Assembly (NCBI GenBank): GCA_963678675.1
Contig: OY783193.1
Coordinates: 11,270,822 to 11,334,821, forward strand
Direction of reading: 5' to 3'
Origin: Xiphydria camelus
Taxonomy: Eukaryota > Arthropoda > Insecta > Hymenoptera > Xiphydriidae
Length of the DNA: 64,000 nucleotides
The notes beneath the pieces were generated by a model. The model was not told the origin of the DNA. It was given only the letters and a program-made list of their open reading frames with translations, and did no database searches. Positions 53,575-64,000 of this stretch are shown in pieces. The stretch's first letter is position 1, and every line of letters begins with the position of its first letter. The translations under genes were made by a program, and so were the position numbers.

Positions 53575-55571
53575 GAAATAACGCTGATTTTGTGTATAAA
53601 AAAAATATTTTTTCCGCAAGAAATCATCGATATCTCGGTGTTCCGTTGGGATTTCCTCAATAAATCTATCATTTTCGTAATCAGCGCGAAAAAATACATA
53701 AGATAGGATGGTCGAGAATTCGATTCCAGAGATTTCGATTTTTGCGAAAAATCGCATTTTCTGTAAGGTCCCGACCTTACAGAAATTGTCAATTTTTTCG
53801 AAAAATGAAAATCTTCGGAATTGGAATCTCGACCACCCTATCAGATGTATTTTTTTACGCTGATTCCGAAAAGCACGGTTATTTGGTCGAAATCTCAAAG
53901 GAAATATGAAATAACGCTGATTTTGTGTATAAACATTTTTTTTTTTCCGCAAGAAATCATCGATATCTCGGTGTTCCGTTGAGATTTCCTCAATAAATAT
54001 ATCATTTTCGTAATCAGCGCGAAAAAATACATAAGATAGGATGGTCGAGAATTCGATTCCAGAGATTTCGATTTTTGCGAAAAATCGCATTTTCTGTAAG
54101 GTCCCGACCTTACAGAAATTGTCAATTTTTTCGAAAAATGAAAATCTTCGGAATTGGAATCTCGACCACCCTATCCGATGTATTTTTTTACGCTGATTCC
54201 GAAAAGCACGGTTATTTGGTCGAAATCTCAAAGGAAATATGAAATAACGCTGATTTTGTGTATAAAAAAAATATTTTTTCCGCAAGAAATCATCGATATC
54301 TCGGTGTTCCGTTGGGATTTCCTCAATAAATCTATCATTTTCGTAATCAGCGCGAAAAAATACATAAGATAGGATGGTCGAGAATTCGATTCCAGAGATT
54401 TCGATTTTTGCGAAAAATCGCATTTTCCGTAAGGTCCCGACCTTACAGAAATTGTCAATTTTTTCGAAAAATGAAAATCTTCGGAATTGGAATCTCGACC
54501 ACCCTATCCGATGTATTTTTTTACGCTGATTCCGAAAAGCACGGTTATTTGGTCGAAATCTCAAAGGAAATATGAAATAACGCTGATTTTGTGTATAAAC
54601 AATTTTTTTTTTCCGCAAGAAATCATCGATATCTCGGTGTTCCGTCGAGATTTCCTCAATAAATCTATCATTTTCGTAATCAGCGCGAAAAAATACATAA
54701 GATAGGATGGTCGAGAATTCGATTCCAGAGATTTCGATTTTTGCGAAAAAATCGCATTTTCCGTAAGGTCCCGACCTTACAGAAATTGTCAATTTTTTCG
54801 AAAAATGAAAATCTTCGGAATGGAATCTCGACCACCCTATCCGATGTATTTTTTTACGCTGATTCCGAAAAGCACGGTTATTTGGTCGAAATCTCAAAGG
54901 AAATATGAAATAACGCTGATTTTGTGTATAAAGAAATTTTTTTTTCCGCAAGAAATCATCGATATCTCGGTGTTCCGTTGAGATTTCCTCAATAAATATA
55001 TCATTTTCGTAATCAGCGCGAAAAAATACATCAGATAGGATGGTCGAGAATTCGATTCCAGAGATTTCGATTTTTGCGAAAAATCGCATTTTCTGTAAGG
55101 TCCCGACCTTACAGAAATTGTCAATTTTTTCGAAAAATGAAAATCTTCGGAATAGGAATCTCGACCACCCTATCAGATGTATTTTTTTACGCTGATTCCG
55201 AAAAGCACGGTTATTTGGTCGAAATCTCAAAGGAAATATGAAATAACGCTGATTTTGTGTATAAACAAATTTTTTTTCCGCAAGAAATCATCGATATCTC
55301 GGTGTTCCGTTGAGATTTCCTCAATAAATCTATCATTTTCGTAATCAGCGCGAAAAAATACATAAGATAGGATGGTCGAGAATTCGATTCCAGAGATTTC
55401 GATTTTTGCGAAAAATCGCATTTTCTGTAAGGTCCCGACCTTACAGAAATTGTCAATTTTTTCGAAAAATGAAAATCTTCGGAATTGGAATCTCGACCAC
55501 CCTATCCGATGTATTTTTTTACGCTGATTCCGAAAAGCACGGTTATTTGGTCGAAATCTCAAAGGAAATAT
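53575..55571. repeat. Array block 7 (M162-M167): second X/H cassette
   Basis: The order is a hybrid X copy, H, X with G75/C188, gamma+A, beta with A248/A269, short-T. From 53908 it matches M119-M122 and the 5' part of M123. M162 (53575-53907) joins an X/G75 5' end to a T188/A269 3' end, the form that precedes H elsewhere. Confidence 0.8.
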
Positions 55572-57233
55572 GAAATAACGCTGATTTTGTGTATAAGCAA
55601 TTTTTTTTTTCCGCAAGAAATCATCGATATCTCGGTGTTCCGTCGAGATTTCCTCAATAAATCTATCATTTTCGTAATCAGCGCGAAAAAATACATAAGA
55701 TAGGATGGTCGAGAATTCGATTCCAGAGATTTCGATTTTTGCGAAAAATCGCATTTTCCGTAAGGTCCCGACCTTACAGAAATTGTCAATTTTTTCGAAA
55801 AATGAAAATCTTCGGAATGGAATCTCGACCACCCTATCCGATGTATTTTTTTACGCTGATTCCGAAAAGCACGGTTATTTGGTCGAAATCTCAAAGGAAA
55901 TATGAAATAACGCTGATTTTGTGTATAAAGAAATTTTTTTTTCCGCAAGAAATCATCGATATCTCGGTGTTCCGTTGAGATTTCCTCAATAAATCTATCG
56001 TTTTCGTAATCAGCGCGAAAAAATACATAAGATAGGATGGTCGAGAATTCGATTCCAGAGATTTCGATTTTTGCGAAAAATCGCATTTTCTGTAAGGTCC
56101 CGACCTTACAGAAATTGTCAATTTTTTCGAAAAATGAAAATCTTCGGAATTGGAATCTTCACCACCCTATCCGATGTATTTTTTTACGCTGATTCCGAAA
56201 AGCACGGTTATTTGGTCGAAATCTCAAAGGAAATATGAAATAACGCTGATTTTGTGTATAAACCATTTTTTTTTCCGCAAGAAATCATCGATATCTCGGT
56301 GTTCCGTTGAGATTTCCTCAAGAAATCTATCATTTTCGTAATCAGCGCGAAAAAATACATAAGATAGGATGGTCGAGAATTCGATTCCAGAGATTTCGAT
56401 TTTTGCGAAAAATCGCATTTTCTGTAAGGTCCCGACCTTACAGAAATTGTCAATTTTTTCGAAAAATGAAAATCTTCGGAATTGGAATCTCGACCACCCT
56501 ATCCGATGTATTTTTTTACGCTGATTCCGAAAAGCACGGTTATTTGGTCGAAATCTCAAAGGAAATATGAAATAACGCTGATTTTGTGTATAAACAATTT
56601 TTTTTTTCCGCAAGAAATCATCGATATCTCGGTGTTCCATTGAGATTTCCTCAATAAATATATCATTTTCGTAATCAGCGCGAAAAAATACATCAGATAG
56701 GATGGTCGAGAATTCGATTCCAGAGATTTCGATTTTTGCGAAAAATCGCATTTTCTGTAAGGTCCCGACCTTACAGAAATTGTCAATTTTTTCGAAAAAT
56801 GAAAATCTTCGGAATTGGAATCTCGACCACCCTATCCGATGTATTTTTTTACGCTGATTCCGAAAAGCACGGTTATTTGGTCGAAATCTCAAAGGAAATA
56901 TGAAATAACGCTGATTTTGTGTATAAGCAATTTTTTTTTTCCGCAAGAAATCATCGATATCTCGGTGTTCCGTCGAGATTTCCTCAATAAATCTATCATT
57001 TCCGTAATCAGCGCGAAAAAATACATAAGATAGGATGGTCGAGAATTCGATTCCAGAGATTTCGATTTTTGCGAAAAATCGCATTTTCCGTAAGGTCCCG
57101 ACCTTACAGAAATTGTCAATTTTTTCGAAAAATGAAAATCTTCGGAATGGAATCTCGACCACCCTATCCGATGTATTTTTTTACGCTGATTCCGAAAAGC
57201 ACGGTTATTTGGTCGAAATCTCAAAGGAAATAT
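54241..57233. repeat. Nine-monomer segment M164-M172, copy 2
   Basis: Colinear with 41934-44926 at every variable site I compared. Confidence 0.82.
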
Positions 57234-58896
57234 GAAATAACGCTGATTTTGTGTATAAAGAAATTTTTTTTTCCGCAAGAAATCATCGATATCTCGGTGT
57301 TCCGTTGAGATTTCCTCAATAAATATATCATTTTCGTAATCAGCGCGAAAAAATACATCAGATAGGATGGTCGAGAATTCGATTCCAGAGATTTCGATTT
57401 TTGCGAAAAATCGCATTTTCTGTAAGGTCCCGACCTTACAGAAATTGTCAATTTTTTCGAAAAATGAAAATCTTCGGAATTGGAATCTCGACCACCCTAT
57501 CCGATGTATTTTTTTACGCTGATTCCGAAAAGCACGGTTATTTGGTCGAAATCTCAAAGGAAATATGAAATAACGCTGATTTTGTGTATAAACAAATTTT
57601 TTTTTCCGCAAGAAATCATCGATATCTCGGTGTTCCGTTGAGATTTCCTCAATAAATCTATCATTTTCGTAATCAGCGCGAAAAAATACATAAGATAGGA
57701 TGGTCGAGAATTCGATTCCAGAGATTTCGATTTTTGCGAAAAATCGCATTTTCTGTAAGGTCCCGACCTTACAGAAATTGTCAATTTTTTCGAAAAATGA
57801 AAATCTTCGGAATTGGAATCTCGACCACCCTATCCGATGTATTTTTTTACGCTGATTCCGAAAAGCACGGTTATTTGGTCGAAATCTCAAAGGAAATATG
57901 AAATAACGCTGATTTTGTGTATAAGCAATTTTTTTTTTCCGCAAGAAATCATCGATATCTCGGTGTTCCGTCGAGATTTCCTCAATAAATCTATCATTTT
58001 CGTAATCAGCGCGAAAAAATACATAAGATAGGATGGTCGAGAATTCGATTCCAGAGATTTCGATTTTTGCGAAAAATCGCATTTTCCGTAAGGTCCCGAC
58101 CTTACAGAAATTGTCAATTTTTTCGAAAAATGAAAATCTTCGGAATGGAATCTCGACCACCCTATCCGATGTATTTTTTTACGCTGATTCCGAAAAGCAC
58201 GGTTATTTGGTCGAAATCTCAAAGGAAATATGAAATAACGCTGATTTTGTGTATAAAGAAATTTTTTTTTCCGCAAGAAATCATCGATATCTCGGTGTTC
58301 CGTTGAGATTTCCTCAATAAATCTATCGTTTTCGTAATCAGCGCGAAAAAATACATAAGATAGGATGGTCGAGAATTCGATTCCAGAGATTTCGATTTTT
58401 GCGAAAAATCGCATTTTCTGTAAGGTCCCGACCTTACAGAAATTGTCAATTTTTTCGAAAAATGAAAATCTTCGGAATTGGAATCTTCACCACCCTATCC
58501 GATGTATTTTTTTACGCTGATTCCGAAAAGCACGGTTATTTGGTCGAAATCTCAAAGGAAATATGAAATAACGCTGATTTTGTGTATAAACCATTTTTTT
58601 TTCCGCAAGAAATCATCGATATCTCGGTGTTCCGTTGAGATTTCCTCAAGAAATCTATCATTTTCGTAATCAGCGCGAAAAAATACATAAGATAGGATGG
58701 TCGAGAATTCGATTCCAGAGATTTCGATTTTTGCGAAAAATCGCATTTTCTGTAAGGTCCCGACCTTACAGAAATTGTCAATTTTTTCGAAAAATGAAAA
58801 TCTTCGGAATTGGAATCTCGACCACCCTATCCGATGTATTTTTTTACGCTGATTCCGAAAAGCACGGTTATTTGGTCGAAATCTCAAAGGAAATAT
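55572..58896. repeat. Array block 8 (M168-M177): second copy of the block 5 triads
   Basis: Triads start at 55572 and 57900, with an A71/A92/C126 copy at 56569 and a C101 first member at 56902. The order of marks follows M131-M135 and then M147-M152, skipping M136-M146. Confidence 0.83.
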
Positions 58897-60894
58897 GAAA
58901 TAACGCTGATTTTGTGTATAAACAAATTTTTTTTTCCGCAAGAAATCATCGATATCTCGGTGTTCCGTTGAGATTTCCTCAATAAATCTATCGTTTTCGT
59001 AATCAGCGCGAAAAAATACATAAGATAGGATGGTCGAGAATTCGATTCCAGAGATTTCGATTTTTGCGAAAAATCGCATTTTCTGTAAGGTCCCGACCTT
59101 ACAGAAATTGTCAATTTTTTCGAAAAATGAAAATCTTCGGAATTGGAATCTCGACCACCCTATCCGATGTATTTTTTTACGCTGATTCCGAAAAGCACGG
59201 TTATTTGGTCGAAATCTCAAAGGAAATATGAAATAACGCTGATTTTGTGTATAAACAAATTTTTTTTTCCGCAAGAAATCATCGATATCTCGGTGTTCCG
59301 TTGAGATTTCCTCAATAAATCTATCATTTTCGTAATCAGCGCGAAAAAATACATAAGATAGGATGGTCGAGAATTCGATTCCAGAGATTTCGATTTTTGC
59401 GAAAAATCGCATTTTCTGTAAGGTCCCGACCTTACAGAAATTGTCAATTTTTTCGAAAAATGAAAATCTTCGGAATTGGAATCTCGACCACCCTATCCGA
59501 TGTATTTTTTTACGCTGATTCCGAAAAGCACGGTTATTTGGTCGAAATCTCAAAGGAAATATGAAATAACGCTGATTTTGTGTATAAACAAATTTTTTTT
59601 TCCGCAAGAAATCATCGATATCTCGGTGTTCCGTTGAGATTTCCTCAATAAATCTATCATTTTCGTAATCAGCGCGAAAAAATACATAAGATAGGATGGT
59701 CGAGAATTCGATTCCAGAGATTTCGATTTTTGCGAAAAATCGCATTTTCTGTAAGGTCCCGACCTTACAGAAATTGTCAATTTTTTCGAAAAATGAAAAT
59801 CTTCGGAATTGGAATCTCGACCACCCTAACCGATGTATTTTTTTACGCTGATTCCGAAAAGCACGGTTATTTGGTCGAAATCTCAAAGGAAATATGAAAT
59901 AACGCTGATTTTGTGTATAAACAAATTTTTTTTTCCGCAAGAAATCATCGATATCTCGGTGTTCCGTTGAGATTTCCTCAATAAATCTATCATTTTCGTA
60001 ATCAGCGCGAAAAAATACATAAGATAGGATGGTCGAGAATTCGATTCCAGAGATTTCGATTTTTGCGAAAAATCGCATTTTCTGTAAGGTCCCGACCTTA
60101 CAGAAATTGTCAATTTTTTCGAAAAATGAAAATCTTCGGAATTGGAATCTCGACCACCCTATCCGATGTATTTTTTTACGCTGATTCCGAAAAGCACGGT
60201 TATTTGGTCGAAATCTCAAAGGAAATATGAAATAACGCTGATTTTGTGTATAAACAAATTTTTTTTTCCGCAAGAAATCATCGATATCTCGGTGTTCCGT
60301 TGAGATTTCCTCAATAAATCTATCATTTTCGTAATCAGCGCGAAAAAATACATAAGATAGGATGGTCGAGAATTCGATTCCAGAGATTTCGATTTTTGCG
60401 AAAAATCGCATTTTCTGTAAGGTCCCGACCTTACAGAAATTGTCAATTTTTTCGAAAAATGAAAATCTTCGGAATTGGAATCTCGACCACCCTAACCGAT
60501 GTATTTTTTTACGCTGATTCCGAAAAGCACGGTTATTTGGTCGAAATCTCAAAGGAAATATGAAATAACGCTGATTTTGTGTATAAACAAATTTTTTTTT
60601 CCGCAAGAAATCATCGATATCTCGGTGTTCCGTTGAGATTTCCTCAATAAATCTATCATTTTCGTAATCAGCGCGAAAAAATACATAAGATAGGATGGTC
60701 GAGAATTCGATTCCAGAGATTTCGATTTTTGCGAAAAATCGCATTTTCTGTAAGGTCCCGACCTTACAGAAATTGTCAATTTTTTCGAAAAATGAAAATC
60801 TTCGGAATTGGAATCTCGACCACCCTAACCGATGTATTTTTTTACGCTGATTCCGAAAAGCACGGTTATTTGGTCGAAATCTCAAAGGAAATAT
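56902..60894. repeat. Twelve-monomer segment M172-M183, copy 2
   Basis: Colinear with 48583-52575. Together with 54241-57233 it shows that the last quarter of the window was assembled from two donor intervals that are separated in the upstream copy. Confidence 0.82.
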
Positions 60895-63891
60895 GAAATA
60901 ACGCTGATTTTGTGTATAAACAAATTTTTTTTTCCGCAAGAAATCATCGATATCTCGGTGTTCCGTTGAGATTTCCTCAATAAATCTATCATTTTCGTAA
61001 TCAGCGCGAAAAAATACATAAGATAGGATGGTCGAGAATTCGATTCCAGAGATTTCGATTTTTGCGAAAAATCGCATTTTCTGTAAGGTCCCGACCTTAC
61101 AGAAATTGTCAATTTTTTCGAAAAATGAAAATCTTCGGAATTGGAATCTCGACCACCCTAACCGATGTATTTTTTTACGCTGATTCCGAAAAGCACGGTT
61201 ATTTGGTCGAAATCTCAAAGGAAATATGAAATAACGCTGATTTTGTGTATAAACAAATTTTTTTTTCCGCAAGAAATCATCGATATCTCGGTGTTCCGTT
61301 GAGATTTCCTCAATAAATCTATCATTTTCGTAATCAGCGCGAAAAAATACATAAGATAGGATGGTCGAGAATTCGATTCCAGAGATTTCGATTTTTGCGA
61401 AAAATCGCATTTTCTGTAAGGTCCCGACCTTACAGAAATTGTCAATTTTTTCGAAAAATGAAAATCTTCGGAATTGGAATCTCGACCACCCTATCCGATG
61501 TATTTTTTTACGCTGATTCCGAAAAGCACGGTTATTTGGTCGAAATCTCAAAGGAAATATGAAATAACGCTGATTTTGTGTATAAACAAATTTTTTTTTC
61601 CGCAAGAAATCATCGATATCTCGGTGTTCCGTTGAGATATCCTCAATAAATATATCGTTTTCGTAATCAGCGCGAAAAAATACATAAGATAGGATGGTCG
61701 AGAATTCGATTCCAGAGATTTCGATTTTTGCGAAAAATCGCATTTTCTGTAAGGTCCCGACCTTACAGAAATTGTCAATTTTTTCGAAACATGAAAATCT
61801 TCGGAATTGGAATCTCGACCACCCTAACCGATGTATTTTTTTACGCTGATTCCGAAAAGCACGGTTATTTGGTCGAAATCTCAAAGGAAATATGAAATAA
61901 CGCTGATTTTGTGTATAAACAAATTTTTTTTTCCGCAAGAAATCATCGATATCTCGGTGTTCCGTTGAGATTTCCTCAATAAATCTATCATTTTCGTAAT
62001 CAGCGCGAAAAAATACATAAGATAGGATGGTCGAGAATTCGATTCCAGAGATTTCGATTTTTGCGAAAAATCGCATTTTCTGTAAGGTCCCGACCTTACA
62101 GAAATTGTCAATTTTTTCGAAAAATGAAAATCTTCGGAATTGGAATCTCGACCACCCTATCCGATGTATTTTTTTACGCTGATTCCGAAAAGCACGGTTA
62201 TTTGGTCGAAATCTCAAAGGAAATATGAAATAACGCTGATTTTGTGTATAAACAAATTTTTTTTTCCGCAAGAAATCATCGATATCTCGGTGTTCCGTTG
62301 AGATTTCCTCAATAAATCTATCATTTTCGTAATCAGCGCGAAAAAATACATAAGATAGGATGGTCGAGAATTCGATTCCAGAGATTTCGATTTTTGCGAA
62401 AAATCGCATTTTCTGTAAGGTCCCGACCTTACAGAAATTGTCAATTTTTTCGAAAAATGAAAATCTTCGGAATTGGAATCTCGACCACCCTATCCGATGT
62501 ATTTTTTTACGCTGATTCCGAAAAGCACGGTTATTTGGTCGAAATCTCAAAGGAAATATGAAATAACGCTGATTTTGTGTATAAACAAATTTTTTTTTCC
62601 GCAAGAAATCATCGATATCTCGGTGTTCCGTTGAGATTTCCTCAATAAATATATCGTTTTCGTAATCAGCGCGAAAAAATACATAAGATAGGATGGTCGA
62701 GAATTCGATTCCAGAGATTTCGATTTTTGCGAAAAATCGCATTTTCTGTAAGGTCCCGACCTTACAGAAATTGTCAATTTTTTCGAAAAATGAAAATCTT
62801 CGGAATTGGAATCTCGACCACCCTATCCGATGTATTTTTTTACGCTGATTCCGAAAAGCACGGTTATTTGGTCGAAATCTCAAAGGAAATATGAAATAAC
62901 GCTGATTTTGTGTATAAACAAATTTTTTTTTCCGCAAGAAATCATCGATATCTCGGTGTTCCGTTGAGATTTCCTCAATAAATCTATCGTTTTCGTAATC
63001 AGCGCGAAAAAATACATAAGATAGGATGGTCGAGAATTCGATTCCAGAGATTTCGATTTTTGCGAAAAATCGCATTTTCTGTAAGGTCCCGACCTTACAG
63101 AAATTGTCAATTTTTTCGAAAAATGAAAATCTTCGGAATTGGAATCTCGACCACCCTATCCGATGTATTTTTTTACGCTGATTCCGAAAAGCACGGTTAT
63201 TTGGTCGAAATCTCAAAGGAAATATGAAATAACGCTGATTTTGTGTATAAACAAATTTTTTTTTCCGCAAGAAATCATCGATATCTCGGTGTTCCGTTGA
63301 GATTTCCTCAAGAAATCTATCATTTTCGTAATCAGCGCGAAAAAATACAATAGATAGGATGGTCGAGAATTCGATTCCAGAGATTTCGATTTTTGCGAAA
63401 AATCGCATTTTCTGTAAGGTCCCGACCTTACAGAAATTGTCAATTTTTTCGAAAAATGAAAATCTTCGGAATTGGAATCTCGACCACCCTATCCGATGTA
63501 TTTTTTTACGCTGATTCCGAAAAGCACGGTTATTTGGTCGAAATCTCAAAGGAAATATGAAATAACGCTGATTTTGTGTATAAACAAATTTTTTTTTCCG
63601 CAAGAAATCATCGATATCTCGGTGTTCCGTTGAGATTTCCTCAATAAATATATCGTTTTCGTAATCAGCGCGAAAAAATACATAAGATAGGATGGTCGAG
63701 AATTCGATTCCAGAGATTTCGATTTTTGCGAAAAATCGCATTTTCTGTAAGGTCCCGACCTTACAGAAATTGTCAATTTTTTCGAAAAATGAAAATCTTC
63801 GGAATTGGAATCTCGACCACCCTATCCGATGTATTTTTTTACGCTGATTCCGAAAAGCACGGTTATTTGGTCGAAATCTCAAAGGAAATAT
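58897..63891. repeat. Array block 9 (M178-M192): consensus copies with A267 and G97
   Basis: A267 is present in copies starting at 59563, 60229, 60562, 60895 and 61561. G97 is present in 58897, 61561, 62560, 62893 and 63559. A92 occurs without C126 in 61561, 62560 and 63559. Private changes appear in M186 (A79, and a C in the A-run before base 232) and in M191 (CATAAGAT reads CAATAGAT). Private changes are more frequent here than in the 10-16 kb stretch. Confidence 0.83.
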
Positions 63892-64000
63892 GAAATAACG
63901 CTGATTTTGTGTATAAACAAATTTTTTTTTCCGCAAGAAATCATCGATATCTCGGTGTTCCGTTGAGATTTCCTCAATAAATATATCGTTTTCGTAATCA
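63892..64000. repeat. Partial monomer M193, cut by the window end
   Basis: The first 109 bp of a monomer carry C27, A92 and G97, the same combination as M189 and M192. The array continues beyond the window. Confidence 0.95.

Larger units (their letters stand above)
1..64000. repeat. Satellite DNA array, 333-bp monomer, 192 full copies plus one partial
   Basis: The same unit recurs head to tail without interruption, always in one orientation, from the first base to the last. Monomer starts include 1, 333, 666, 998, 1331, 12311, 12644, 32281, 50246, 63559 and 63892. Length is 333 bp in 147 copies; 45 copies deviate by one or two bases. The deviations come from three places: the T-run (consensus 31-39), a one-base deletion in the TT at 247-248, and a one-base A insertion at 173-177. 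Copies differ from the consensus at a handful of positions, so identity is roughly 97-100%. There is no flanking or inserted unique DNA, so neither array edge is in the window. This is typical of centromeric or pericentromeric eukaryotic satellite. I do not recognise the family, and its function is unknown. Confidence 0.98.

Noticed and set aside
58552..63936. A 1,794-codon minus-strand open frame made of 111-residue repeats, as a giant repetitive protein gene
   Set aside because: It is a translation of consensus satellite monomers that happen to be a multiple of three. The same frame is interrupted elsewhere by one-base indels and by a TAA in delta copies. There is no unique N- or C-terminal region, and the composition (F, R, K, I rich) is that of translated A/T-rich repeat. 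The other long frames at 9635-14860, 23280-27173, 32268-37265 and 50233-55230 are rejected for the same reasons.
1..64000. CRISPR array
   Set aside because: There are no short repeats separated by unique spacers and no cas genes. The whole 333-bp unit repeats.
1..64000. Telomeric or subtelomeric repeats (TTAGG, TTAGGG and similar)
   Set aside because: CCTAA occurs only as the single-base variant A267 inside the monomer, never in tandem.
1..64000. tRNA, 5S rRNA or other Pol III gene within the monomer
   Set aside because: GGTCGA at 136-141 and 311-316 recalls part of a box B, but the full GGTTCGANNCC is absent and no cloverleaf or 5S-like sequence is visible.
1..64000. Transposon with intact ends or an inserted mobile element
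   Set aside because: The inverted arms recall a fold-back element, but there are no target-site duplications, transposase or solo copies in the window. Origin from such an element remains only a hypothesis.

Overview
The whole window is one tandem satellite array. I see no gene, RNA gene, mobile element or unique sequence in it. A monomer with a modal length of 333 bp, starting where the window starts, repeats head to tail 192 times (1-63891). It is followed by the first 109 bp of a 193rd copy. By my tally 147 monomers are 333 bp, 39 are 332, four are 331 and two are 334; these lengths add up exactly to 63891. Most copies differ from the consensus at about zero to six positions. The consensus is 35% G+C (117/333, hand count) and carries 22 CpG dinucleotides, about twice the random expectation. 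An array of this size, homogeneity and higher-order structure points to a eukaryotic nuclear genome, in centromeric or other heterochromatic satellite. The CpG excess argues against a heavily germline-methylated genome such as a vertebrate or plant and fits many invertebrates. I do not recognise the family and cannot name the species.

The monomer is itself an inverted dimer. Using consensus numbering with base 1 at the start of the monomer, there are two axes of dyad symmetry half a period apart. The inner axis (197/198) sits in a perfect 13-bp-arm hairpin with a 2-nt loop (184-211). Around it, 92 bp on the left pair with 93 bp on the right at about 80% identity, and weaker symmetry continues outward. 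The outer axis (about base 31) lies in the A/T tract. Each half is therefore about 166.5 bp, close to the DNA length of a chromatosome. Variation is densest at the outer axis, while the inner hairpin is almost invariant.

Layout by monomer variant: 1-16639 (monomers M1-M50) mixes variants, with a triad delta-gamma-beta (defined in the block entries) and a ten-monomer tandem duplication. 16640-28286 (M51-M85) is a colinear second copy of the first block with whole-monomer gains and losses. 28287-37606 (M86-M113) is mostly consensus-like with short-T and G27 variants, and the H and X variants first appear there. 37607-43264 (M114-M130) is a cassette of H, X, gamma+A and beta forms. 43265-50577 (M131-M152) is built from a second triad. 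50578-53574 (M153-M161) is consensus-like with an A267 variant. 53575-55571, 55572-58896 and 58897-64000 repeat the last three blocks in the same order.

The array records its own history. Duplications always occur in whole-monomer steps, and several junction monomers are clean hybrids of two variant types, as expected from in-register unequal exchange or gene conversion. Very long minus-strand open frames (up to about 1,790 codons) exist only because 333 is a multiple of three and the consensus lacks stops in one frame. Many monomers break that frame, so I do not call them genes.
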